The translations under genes and the position numbers were made by a program. Shown piece after piece: positions 15,016 through 22,667 of a stretch of DNA of 48,211 bases; within the stretch, counting starts at the first letter, position 1; each line of letters begins with the position of its first letter. The stretch is taken from assembly GCA_028821475.1 (NCBI GenBank), contig JAPPGB010000081.1, positions 1 to 48,211 on the forward strand, read 5' to 3'. The DNA comes from Spirochaetaceae bacterium (GTDB lineage Bacteria; Spirochaetota; Spirochaetia; SZUA-6; Bin103). Under the pieces are notes generated by a model. The model worked only from the letters and a program-made list of their open reading frames with translations, was not told where the DNA came from and searched no databases.

Positions 15016-16215
15016 ATGATCGCAAGCTTACGTTGGCAGGGACCGCGTCGACGGTCACTGAGCGGTGGTGGTTGTGTCCCGGGGGGGGGGTCCGCGTCTA
15101 TTGCGTTGGGGCTGCTTCTCTCCCTGGCACTCGCGGCGTGTAGTGAGGGTGTGACACCTGCTGCGCCACCGCAGCGGCAAAGCACCGTCGTGGTGACCAT
15201 CGCCGCCGTGGCGGACTCCGTGACTGCGGGTGATGCGCTGCAGTTTCGCATCAGTGCAAACCCCGCACCAGAGGCGGAGCTGACCGTTACGGTCACGATC
15301 GCGGCCTGCGACCTGGCGCAGACCACAGCGTCGGTGACGATCGCCGCCGGCAAGTCGCACGCCCCGCTGGCGGTGCCGACGACCGGCGTCGCGCCAGGCG
15401 CGGAGGGGTGCGAGGTCACCGCCACCATCGCTGCCGGGGACGGCTACGAGGTCGGTGCGGCTGCCGATGCGTCGGCCAGCGCGACCGTGAGGTTGCCGGT
15501 GGTGACCATTACGGCGGACTCGGAGTCCGTGGAAGAGGGCAATCCGGTAGCGTTCACGCTGACCGCGTCGCCGCCGCCCGCGTCCGACCTGACGGTCAAC
15601 GTGAGCTGGTCGGGCGGGGACTCGTTCCTGACGGAAACCCCTCCGGCGACGGTCACGATCCCGGTCTCCGGGACGTTCGCGCTCACGGCTTCCACCGACG
15701 ACGACAGCGTCGCCGAGGCGAACGACTCGGTGAAGGTCGCCATCGGTGCCGGCAGCGGCTACACGGTGGGCTCGTCTGACTCGGCCACCGTCGCCGTCAC
15801 CGACAACGACACGACCGGGCCGACTTCTCCAGGGGGGGCGGGGACGCCGACGCCGCCTTCAAGTTCGCTGCCGCTGGTAAACATCAGAGGCATTGGCAGA
15901 GCGACCGAAGGCGGGAACGCGAGATTCCGAATGGTGGCGTCTCCGAAGCCGGCATCCAGCATTACGGTAAGCCTGACGTGGGACGATCCGACAGGCCGCC
16001 TCTCAAGCCCTCCGGCCACGGTCATGATCCCCAAGGCTCCCGAATCTGCACAAAATGCGTTCCGTGATTTCGCCGTGGCAACCGTCCAGAACACCAACAA
16101 AGATGGAAACGCCAGGGTGTCGGTCACAGTCGGTGCCGGCAGCGGCTATGAACCCAACCCCGATACCGACTTCTCCTCGACGTCGATCCTCATCCTGGAC
16201 GACGACGACGACTGA
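15016..16215 (+). CDS. Calx-beta repeat lipoprotein with phase-variable-type G tract
   Basis: About 399 residues. A basic N-terminus and a hydrophobic segment end in the lipobox LALAAC (Cys at about 42), predicting export and lipid anchoring. The mature part has three Calx-beta-like beta-sandwich repeats, ending in GDGYEVG, GSGYTVG and GSGYEPN respectively, with an E-x-N/D pattern (SVEEGNPVAFTLTASPPPAS). The C-terminus is five Asp residues. The ATG at 15016 is favoured by GGGAG 6 nt upstream; the ATG at 14992 is an alternative. Ten consecutive Gs (15081-15090) lie between start and lipobox, so slippage would switch the gene off. It is probably a surface adhesin or binding protein. Confidence 0.75.
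   Translation: MIASLRWQGPRRRSLSGGGCVPGGGSASIALGLLLSLALAACSEGVTPAAPPQRQSTVVVTIAAVADSVTAGDALQFRISANPAPEAELTVTVTIAACDLAQTTASVTIAAGKSHAPLAVPTTGVAPGAEGCEVTATIAAGDGYEVGAAADASASATVRLPVVTITADSESVEEGNPVAFTLTASPPPASDLTVNVSWSGGDSFLTETPPATVTIPVSGTFALTASTDDDSVAEANDSVKVAIGAGSGYTVGSSDSATVAVTDNDTTGPTSPGGAGTPTPPSSSLPLVNIRGIGRATEGGNARFRMVASPKPASSITVSLTWDDPTGRLSSPPATVMIPKAPESAQNAFRDFAVATVQNTNKDGNARVSVTVGAGSGYEPNPDTDFSSTSILILDDDDD
15081..15090 (+). repeat. poly-G (G10) homopolymer tract
   Basis: Ten G residues within the signal-peptide coding region of the Calx-beta lipoprotein. The current length keeps the lipobox in frame. Tracts of this kind mutate by slipped-strand pairing. Confidence 0.9.
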
Positions 16216-16408
16216 GCGTTGCCTCCCGCCGGCGCAGCGGTGCGGGCGTGTCGTCACGCCACTCGGCACGCCGCCACCGCCCGCGGCAGGCCGATTTCGG
16301 CCGCTCCGCCGCCCGCGGAAGCGGCGCCACCGTCGACACCGTTCGGATCGGGTCGAAGTCGTCGTCGAGCAGGCGGATCCGCTTCTCCACCGCATCCGAG
16401 TAGCGCAC
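16190..16408 (-). other. possible small ORF or gene remnant between the lipoprotein and ADP-ribosylglycohydrolase genes
   Basis: From a GTG at 16408, an N-terminal stretch reads like coding sequence (YSDAVEKRIRLLDDDFDPIR) but then degrades into an arginine-rich frame that overlaps the end of the lipoprotein gene on the opposite strand. It may be the 5' fragment of a broken gene. No family is recognised, and the 16216-16447 gap contains nothing else that I can support. Confidence 0.2.
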
Positions 16409-16447
16409 TCCCCGGCCCCGGCTCCGGAAACGCCGGCGGCTTGGCGA

Positions 16448-17494
16448 TCAAGGAGCGATCGAACGCAGGGTGGCGGCGGCGGCACGGAGGGCTTGCAGCT
16501 TGGCGCGGGCGGCGGCTGCGAGGCCGGCGGCGAGGGTTTCGTGCTTGCCACGGTGGTCCTGCAGCTTGGCTTGCCAGCCGGGGCTGATGCCGCCGGCGCC
16601 GGAGAACGCGCCGCTCATGGTGCCGGCGATGCAGCCGATGGCGTCGGCGGCGCGGCCGAAGCGGGCGGCGCAGGTGATGGCCTGCTGCACGTCGCCGCCG
16701 GTGAGTGAGAAGATCGCCAGCGCTACGGGCACCGTCTCGCGCGGGTCGCCCGGCAGCGTGCGCAGCCATCGGTCGCCGTTTCCGCACATCTCGGCGCGGA
16801 AGCGGTCGAAATCGCCGGTGTCGGCGGCGAGTTGGCGGGCCTGGCGAATCAGGTCCGCCATTTCCGCGCCGCTGACCGGCAGGATCACGTCGACGGCGGC
16901 GTCCAGCACCGATGCCACGGTGGCGTCCGTGCGGCACGCCGCGGCGACCGCGGCCGCGACCGCCGCCGCGCCGTCCTGGCAGAAGCCCACGTCGTACACG
17001 TGCATCAGGGTGGCCAGTTCGTAGGCCTGCAGCGCGGCCTGCCACGGGTTGCAGGCGTTGACGATGCCCACCGGTCCCATCGCCACCACGCCGGTGGAAT
17101 GCGGCATGGTGCCGAGTCCGGTGTAGCGCGGCGGGTAGCGTCTCCTCCCTACCGCGCTGAACACCTGCTGCACGGAGATGAAGAACGCGCCGTCCTTGGC
17201 GAATTGCGGCGAGTGGTCGCACATGGCGCGCGCCCAGTCGTCCAGCATCGCGCCGCCGCCGGTGTCGATCAGCATGCGCGCCACGATCTCGACCATGGCG
17301 GTCTCGTCGCCGGGGGCGCCGAACGCCAACACGTCGTGGCTGCCCTGGCCGCTGACCTGCTCGCCGCTGCCGGCGCCGGAGCCGCAGTCGGCACCCTTGG
17401 CGGCAGCACCCGCGGCGTCGCCGAGCGTCGCGCCGGCCAGACAGCCGAGCGCCTTGTCGTACAGGGCGGTCGAACGCAGATCGCCCGCGCTCAT
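16448..17494 (-). CDS. ADP-ribosylglycohydrolase-family protein, probably catalytically degenerate
   Basis: A 348-residue paralogue of the gene immediately upstream. The fold landmarks are present (CLAGATLGDAAGAAAKG near the N-terminus, PVGIVNACNPWQAALQAYELA in the middle). However, the metal-binding motifs are altered: the family's G-T-D-D-T reads GAPGDETAM here, and the C-terminal N-T-D-T motif reads RAADAIGCIAG. Loss of these aspartates suggests it no longer binds the two magnesium ions. Its ATG overlaps the stop of the active-looking paralogue (ATGA), so both are made together and may form a heteromer. Confidence 0.78.
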   Translation of the reverse strand: MSAGDLRSTALYDKALGCLAGATLGDAAGAAAKGADCGSGAGSGEQVSGQGSHDVLAFGAPGDETAMVEIVARMLIDTGGGAMLDDWARAMCDHSPQFAKDGAFFISVQQVFSAVGRRRYPPRYTGLGTMPHSTGVVAMGPVGIVNACNPWQAALQAYELATLMHVYDVGFCQDGAAAVAAAVAAACRTDATVASVLDAAVDVILPVSGAEMADLIRQARQLAADTGDFDRFRAEMCGNGDRWLRTLPGDPRETVPVALAIFSLTGGDVQQAITCAARFGRAADAIGCIAGTMSGAFSGAGGISPGWQAKLQDHRGKHETLAAGLAAAARAKLQALRAAAATLRSIAP

Positions 17495-18525
17495 GCCAGC
17501 ACCTCGCTCAGCGCCTGCGCCGCCTGTTCCTCGCGCTCCAGCCGGCGCAGTGCGCAGGCGGCAAGCTGCTCGGCCAGCTCGTCCTGATCCACCGCCGCTA
17601 CCCGGCGCACCTTGTCCACCCAGTCCTGCCGGATGGCGTCCACGCCCTGCAGGGCGCCGGCAACCGCCCCCGCGACCGACGCTATGGTGTCGGTGTTGCG
17701 CCCGAAGTTGGCCGCGTACACGATTGTCTTCTCGGTATCGCCGCCGGCCAGTTGGAACAGCCCGATGCACTCCGGGATGATCTCGGTGGACAAGCCGTCG
17801 GTGGTGGGATGGAAGAACTCCGCACGCCGCCCGTACACCTCGTCCCGGAAGCGATGGAACTCGCCGGTGGCGCGCGCCACCTCCAGAATGGCGCGCATGC
17901 GGTCCAGCGTCTCGCGGCCGCTCATCGGCATGATCGCGTCGAGCGACGCCTCCACCACCGAGTCGACGGTGGCGTCCGGCTTCATCGCCTCCGCCACCGC
18001 GGCCGCCATCGACGCGGCGCCGTCGTGCACCACGCCCGCCTCCTGCATGTGAATGAGGCTGGCGATGTTGTAGGCCTGCCGCGCCGCCTGCTCGGGGTTG
18101 CAGGCGTTCACGATGCCGACCGGCGAGATGCACATGCCGGAACTGGTGCTCTGCGGCGTGCCGAGGGCCGCCATGCGCGGCGTCACGCCGAGGTCCGCCA
18201 TCTTGACCATGACGTGCGGCACGCCGATGAAGAACTTGGCGGCCTTCTCGCCCACGAACACGTCGCGGTGCCGCACCCACACCCGCGCCCAGTCGTCGAG
18301 CCGTGCGAATCCGTCGGTCTCGATCAGCGCCTCGGCGAGCAGGTCCTTCATGATCGTGTCGTCGGTGCCGTCGGTCTCGAAGTCGTCGATCCAGCCGAAT
18401 CGGTTCTCGATCCGCATGTACTCCATGCCCTCGGTGTCGGTACCGATCGCATCGCCGATCAGCCCGGCCATCAGGCAGCCGAGCGTCTTCCTGTACAGAA
18501 GCGTCCCGCGTACGTCCGTGCCCAT
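17491..18525 (-). CDS. ADP-ribosylglycohydrolase family protein
   Basis: 344 residues, all-helical family. Motifs in order: LGCLMAGLIGDAIGTDTEG (about 15-33), DGTDDTIM (about 51-58) and RNTDTIASVAGAVAGA (near 285-300). These supply the metal-ligand Thr/Asp residues of ADP-ribosyl hydrolases. The family removes ADP-ribose from proteins or small molecules, and some members act on other glycosyl compounds. It starts at ATG 18525 after AGAGGA. It lies 100 bp downstream of a solute-binding protein gene on the same strand and is coupled to the degenerate paralogue downstream, suggesting a catabolic operon for an imported nucleoside- or ribosyl-type compound (inference). Confidence 0.87.
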   Translation of the reverse strand: MGTDVRGTLLYRKTLGCLMAGLIGDAIGTDTEGMEYMRIENRFGWIDDFETDGTDDTIMKDLLAEALIETDGFARLDDWARVWVRHRDVFVGEKAAKFFIGVPHVMVKMADLGVTPRMAALGTPQSTSSGMCISPVGIVNACNPEQAARQAYNIASLIHMQEAGVVHDGAASMAAAVAEAMKPDATVDSVVEASLDAIMPMSGRETLDRMRAILEVARATGEFHRFRDEVYGRRAEFFHPTTDGLSTEIIPECIGLFQLAGGDTEKTIVYAANFGRNTDTIASVAGAVAGALQGVDAIRQDWVDKVRRVAAVDQDELAEQLAACALRRLEREEQAAQALSEVLA

Positions 18526-18624
18526 CAGATCCTCTTTGCTCGTCTCGGAGCGGGAGCGGGATGCATGTCGCACCGCCCCCGCCACGCCCCGGCCGTCAGT
18601 CCGCCGACCGGGGCGGCAGGTCCG

Positions 18625-20715
18625 CTACTCGCGGATGAACCACTGTGACGGCGTGGTCGGCACCCACAGGTAGGTCTCGAACGAGAACGGCAGCGTCTCC
18701 GGCACGTTGCGGATGCGGTTGTTGATCAGGATCGGCCGCACCGCCTTGCCGACCGTGCCGATCATGCCCAGGTATTCGGACAGGAACTCCCACACCTCGA
18801 CGCCGAGGCGCTGGTAGGTCTCCTCGTCGGTGGAACCGACCCAGTCCCACCAGTTCTCGACCAGTTGTACCACGTCGTCGGGCGGCCGCTCGCCGGCCGG
18901 GGGCTCCGGCCCCTGCTTGCCGCCGCGCTGCCACTCCTGGTGGCGGATCCACTGCTCCCACGGGATAGCGTAGCCGTGGTAGCGCTCGTTGTCGAACATC
19001 ACCCGGAACGTTACCCGCGTCTCCAGGTCGCTGTCGGACGGGAACACCGCCACGTCGACCTCGCCCGCCAGGCTGCGCGCCTCGAACAGCTCCTGCGAGA
19101 TCTGCCGCAGGTTGACCTGCAGGCCGACGTCGCGCCAGTTCTCGGCCACGATCTCGCTGACCGTGAAGCCCATGGTGCCGAGCACCGACTCCGAGGAGAT
19201 CAGCAGGTCGATCACGAACGGCTTGCCGTCGGGACCTTCGCGCGTGCCGTCGCCGTCGGTGTCCTTGAGGCCCACCTCGTCGAGCCACGCCATGGCCTGG
19301 TCGGGATCGTACTCGGCGTACTTCTTGCCCCAGGCGGGATCGGCGAACGACGCGCCCGGATCGATGGTCATCTGGGTCGGCGTGGCCAGCCCCTGGAAGG
19401 CGAACTCGTTGACCGCGTTACGGTCGATCGCCACCGACATGGCGCGCCGGAAGCGGATGTCCGAGAACACCTGCCGCTTCACCGGCTCGGGGTGCATCAG
19501 GTTGAACTGGTAGCCGACGCGGGTCATCTTGGTGTCCTGCCACTGCAGCACCCGGTAGTCGCCCTCCTCCTGGTTCTGCACGTACAGCGGGAACTCGTCC
19601 GGGTTCATCATGCGCCCGCCGATGTCGATCTTGCCCTGCATCATCGACAGGATCGCGACCTGCTTGTCGGAGAAGTAGCGCGCCTCGATGCGGTCGATGT
19701 AGGGAAGCTGGTTGCCGGCCGTGTCCACCGCCCAGAAGTAGGGGTTGCGCACCATGTAGATGCCGATCGCGTCACGGCTGTCCAGGGTCCACGCCGACAG
19801 CTCCGGCATCACGAACGGCTGCTTGGGCGACATGTCGCGGCGCGCCATGAAGTGACCGATCCAGTTCTCGTAGCCGTGCTCCTTGGCCAGCGCCTCGGCG
19901 TTCTCGTTGGTGCGCAGGCTGAAATCCTTCATGTAGTGCGCCGGCACGAACATGTCGCCCTGCTTGATGCGCGTCCAGTTGAGCATCTGCATGGTGATCA
20001 GCTTGGACACCGGCCCGGCGAACGAGACGTTCAGGGTGTAGTCGTCGACCGCTTGGAAGTCGGCGAGTTGGCCGGCGATGGTGAAGCGGTTGCGGGTGCC
20101 GTGCGGGATCTCCGAATCCTTGAAGATGTACTCGTAGGCGAACATGATGTCGGCGGTAGTGAACGGCATGCCGTCCGACCACTTCACGCCCGGGCGCAGG
20201 TGAAAGGTCCACTGCGAGCCGTCGGCGGACGCGTCGAAGTCCTTGAACAGCATCGGGATCGCCTCGCTGGTCGACGGGTCCGCGCGGTACGGGAACACCT
20301 TGTGGCCGCGGTGCATGTCGCCCCAGTCGCCGGGACTGAGCCGCGCCACCCGCAGCGTGCCGCCGTAGGTGCCCAGCTCTTCGTACGGCTCGAACACCAG
20401 CGGATCGTCCGGCAGCCGCTCGCCCAGCGGCGGCAGCTCGCCCGCCTCCACCATCTGCGCCAGCATCGGCGCCTCACTGAAGCTGGTGATGTTCAACTCG
20501 GCAGCGGTCGGCGCCTCCAGCCAGCTCTTCGGCCACGTGTACACGCCGCCGATCAGCACCAGCTCGGTACCTCCCGCGGACGCCGCGGCACCCTCCGTGG
20601 ACGCCGCGGCGTCCGCGGTATCCTCCGTGTCCGCCTCCTGCCCGGCGGCAAACGCCACACCGGCCCCCAACACCGACGCCGCCAGCGCCAGCGCACATAA
20701 CCTCACAGATCGCAT
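18625..20715 (-). CDS. ABC transporter family-5 solute-binding protein
   Basis: A 696-residue exported protein. A cleavable signal peptide ends in AFAAGQ (no lipobox Cys), followed by an acidic Ala/Thr-rich linker. Mature landmarks are LGTYGGTLRV, KWSDGMPFTTADIMFAYEYI (SBP_bac_5 signature), RNPYFWAVDTAGNQLPYID and FRRAMSVAIDRNAVN. The C-terminus ends QWFIRE, like the other binding protein in this window. It delivers a peptide, oligosaccharide or similar ligand to a Dpp-type permease; the orphan permeases at 11891-14024 are candidates. The start at 20715 has GGAGGG 5 nt upstream. It is longer than the classical 500-550 residues. Confidence 0.9.
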   Translation of the reverse strand: MRSVRLCALALAASVLGAGVAFAAGQEADTEDTADAAASTEGAAASAGGTELVLIGGVYTWPKSWLEAPTAAELNITSFSEAPMLAQMVEAGELPPLGERLPDDPLVFEPYEELGTYGGTLRVARLSPGDWGDMHRGHKVFPYRADPSTSEAIPMLFKDFDASADGSQWTFHLRPGVKWSDGMPFTTADIMFAYEYIFKDSEIPHGTRNRFTIAGQLADFQAVDDYTLNVSFAGPVSKLITMQMLNWTRIKQGDMFVPAHYMKDFSLRTNENAEALAKEHGYENWIGHFMARRDMSPKQPFVMPELSAWTLDSRDAIGIYMVRNPYFWAVDTAGNQLPYIDRIEARYFSDKQVAILSMMQGKIDIGGRMMNPDEFPLYVQNQEEGDYRVLQWQDTKMTRVGYQFNLMHPEPVKRQVFSDIRFRRAMSVAIDRNAVNEFAFQGLATPTQMTIDPGASFADPAWGKKYAEYDPDQAMAWLDEVGLKDTDGDGTREGPDGKPFVIDLLISSESVLGTMGFTVSEIVAENWRDVGLQVNLRQISQELFEARSLAGEVDVAVFPSDSDLETRVTFRVMFDNERYHGYAIPWEQWIRHQEWQRGGKQGPEPPAGERPPDDVVQLVENWWDWVGSTDEETYQRLGVEVWEFLSEYLGMIGTVGKAVRPILINNRIRNVPETLPFSFETYLWVPTTPSQWFIRE

Positions 20716-20807
20716 CGCTCCCTCCTTCGGACTCGTGCTCATCGCTGCCCTTCAGGCCAACTCAAGGCCTACTGTGTCACGCCCACTCCCCCCTGTCCAG
20801 CCAACGC

Positions 20808-21248
20808 TCAGGCCCGTAGATCTTGGGTGACCTCCCTCACGTACTCGGCAAGCCACGGCTCGCCTTCGCGATGAACTTGCAGCAGGTCGATCAGATCTGT
20901 GCCGTCCCACGACTCGACCGCCTGCACCGCGGCTTCGCGGACTTCCACGTCGGAGTGCGCGAGCGCGCCCCGTACCAGTGCCGCCCGCCACACCGACGAT
21001 CCGGGGTTTGTCAGCCGGCCCAGGCAACGCAACGTGGCTGCCGAGAAACCGGGCCGCGCCGTATCTACGCACAGCGCGGAGACGACGTCGAGTACGGCCG
21101 CCTGTTCACCGGTGTTCAGCGCCCGTTCGAGAATCTGCTCGGCGGGATGTCCGACGCCGTCTTCGACCGGCTGCGCTTCGAACGCCGCGCTCAGCATCGT
21201 ACCGAGCCGTTCCCGAACCTGTTCCCTGATGGAACACCGCTTATGCAA
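20808..21248 (-). CDS. hypothetical protein with HEAT-like helical repeats
   Basis: 146 residues from a TTG start (GAGGG 4 nt upstream; an ATG at 21197 is an alternative). The helical pattern, with phrases such as LRCLGRLTNPGS, VRGALAHSDVEVREAAVQAVESW and TDLIDLLQVHREGEPWLAEYV, resembles two or three HEAT/Armadillo-like repeats. These phrases are given in part. It lies 22 bp downstream of the SIMPL gene on the same strand. No specific function is recognised. Confidence 0.55.
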   Translation of the reverse strand: MHKRCSIREQVRERLGTMLSAAFEAQPVEDGVGHPAEQILERALNTGEQAAVLDVVSALCVDTARPGFSAATLRCLGRLTNPGSSVWRAALVRGALAHSDVEVREAAVQAVESWDGTDLIDLLQVHREGEPWLAEYVREVTQDLRA

Positions 21249-21270
21249 GACGCCCTCGAACCCGGCTGCG

Positions 21271-22083
21271 TCAGTGCAGGGCGAACACGCCGCGCACGGT
21301 GACGGCGATGGTGTCGCTGCCGATGCTGATCGGCGTGTCGACCGCTTCGGCTTTCAGCAGCGCGCCCATGGCTGGCCGCGGGTAGGGGCTTTCAGGCGGT
21401 GCCACTCCCTCGCTGATTTCGAGCAGCGGACCCAACTCCCGGTTCGCTGCTTCGGCCAGTTGCCGGGCGGTCCGGTGCAACCTGTCCACCGCTTTCCGGC
21501 GGGCCGCCTCGAGAATCCGTTCCGGGTCGGAGTGCGCGAATGCGATGTCGCGAAGTGCAAGCTCATCGCCGCCGGCTTCGGACACCGCGTCGATGGCGGT
21601 TCCAAGGGTGTCCAAGTCCCGGTAGGTGACCGTCAGTGTGTGGACGACCCGGTAGCCGGTCAGACGGCGCCGGCCGTCGTCCGTGTACTGGTAGTCCGGC
21701 TGGATGCTGAATCGGCTGGTCTGCATGTCCCGGTCCTCCACACCGAGCCGCCGGAGTTCGGCGATCACCGCCTCGGTCACCCGGGCGGCCCGGTCCCTGG
21801 CCTCGGCCACCGACGGCTGCGTGATCTCGACGCCGATGCCGAGCACGGCTATGTCGGGTACCGCTTCCACGCTGCCCTCGGCTTGCACCACCACCGTTCC
21901 CGGTTGCGGGCGGGCCGGGCCGGGAGCGCCCACGTCCTGCACGTGCGGCGTTGTGCTGCACCCGGCGGTCGCCAGAGTGGCCATCAGCACCACCACCACG
22001 ACGGCACACAATCCGTAAGCCGAGCCGTTTTCCGGTGCTCGCGGGCTTGCCGGGATCAAGGGATTGCGTGCCGTCCTGATCAT
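21271..22083 (-). CDS. SIMPL domain (DUF541) lipoprotein
   Basis: About 270 residues. The signal peptide ends in LATAGC, a lipobox, so it is probably anchored in the cell envelope. The rest is a SIMPL/DUF541 domain: GSVEAVPDIAVLGIGVEI near the start, ARDRAARVTEAVIAELRRLGV, the SRFSIQPDYQY segment and GYRVVHTLTVTYRDLDTLG. These are written in parts. The family includes periplasmic proteins of oxidative-stress or outer-membrane function, with no fixed biochemical role. The ATG at 22083 follows AAGGTG; an upstream in-frame GTG at 22152 is less likely. Confidence 0.82.
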   Translation of the reverse strand: MIRTARNPLIPASPRAPENGSAYGLCAVVVVVLMATLATAGCSTTPHVQDVGAPGPARPQPGTVVVQAEGSVEAVPDIAVLGIGVEITQPSVAEARDRAARVTEAVIAELRRLGVEDRDMQTSRFSIQPDYQYTDDGRRRLTGYRVVHTLTVTYRDLDTLGTAIDAVSEAGGDELALRDIAFAHSDPERILEAARRKAVDRLHRTARQLAEAANRELGPLLEISEGVAPPESPYPRPAMGALLKAEAVDTPISIGSDTIAVTVRGVFALH

Positions 22084-22214
22084 CGTCGTCACCTTGCACG
22101 TCAAGCGAGCGAAGATCAATCGCCGCCGAGGGCGCCCAGGAAGAATCGACACGGCTGCGGGGCCGTGGGCGCCAACCTTGACGCCAGCGGGTTCCCGTTG
22201 TACCTATCTGGTTT

Positions 22215-22298
22215 GAGTCTGTACGGTCACTCCGTGACATGGAAGCCGATGAAAACCGATGCCCGACCATCGCCCACCAGGCGGCCTTTTCGGACCAG
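22215..22298 (+). repeat. dispersed leader repeat, copy C (84 bp)
   Basis: On the plus strand it reads GAGTCTGTACGG to CGGACCAG and is the reverse-complement orientation of copies A and B. It again lies directly upstream of, and oriented toward, a gene start, here DUF433. It contains the intact palindrome GTCACTCCGTGAC and the ATGAAA start at 22249, preceded by GGAAG. Confidence 0.8.
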
Positions 22299-22308
22299 GC
22301 TCCTGTGA
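22249..22308 (+). CDS. possible 19-codon leader ORF carried by repeat copy C
   Basis: Starts ATGAAAACC, encodes a basic Pro/Arg-rich peptide, and stops at TGA 22306-22308. That TGA overlaps the GTG start of DUF433 as GTGA, an arrangement suited to translational coupling. Translation is not shown by the sequence alone. Confidence 0.3.
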   Translation: MKTDARPSPTRRPFRTRLL

Positions 22309-22637
22309 AACCACGTATCGAGACCACCCCCGGAATCGCCGGCGGGAAGCCACGCATCGCGGGCCATAGAATCACGGTAGAGGACATCGTGATCTGGCAC
22401 CGACATCAAGGGAAGTGCAGCGCCCAGATCGCGGATGAGTTCGACTTGACCCCGTCCGAGGTGCATGCAGCGCTTGCCTACTACCGTGATCACCGAGCCG
22501 TGATGGATCGCGCGATGGAACTCGGTCGGCAGTACGTAGATGCGTGCAGGAGCCGGAGTACTTCCAAAGTAACTGAGAAGCTTCGCCAGCGGAAGCGAAG
22601 TCGCGACGAACCGAAGGACCACGTCGAACACCTGTAA
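22305..22637 (+). CDS. orphan DUF433-domain protein
   Basis: 110 residues from GTG 22305: KPRIETTPGIAGGKPRIAGHR, ITVEDIVIWH and FDLTPSEVHAALAYYRDH reproduce the DUF433 pattern. A basic C-terminal tail rich in Arg/Lys follows. No PIN-like toxin gene is adjacent; the next gene is a sulfatase on the other strand. An upstream in-frame ATG at 22239 would add residues encoded by the repeat, but the GTG fits family length better and overlaps the repeat's leader ORF. Confidence 0.75.
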   Translation: MKPRIETTPGIAGGKPRIAGHRITVEDIVIWHRHQGKCSAQIADEFDLTPSEVHAALAYYRDHRAVMDRAMELGRQYVDACRSRSTSKVTEKLRQRKRSRDEPKDHVEHL

Positions 22638-22667
22638 CCGGGCGGCACCGGCGCGGCTGCTCCTCTT

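Noticed and set aside
20899-22308. 469-codon plus-strand frame over the HEAT-like and SIMPL genes
   Set aside because: Antisense to two supported genes; only its last 19 codons (the repeat leader ORF) are of interest.
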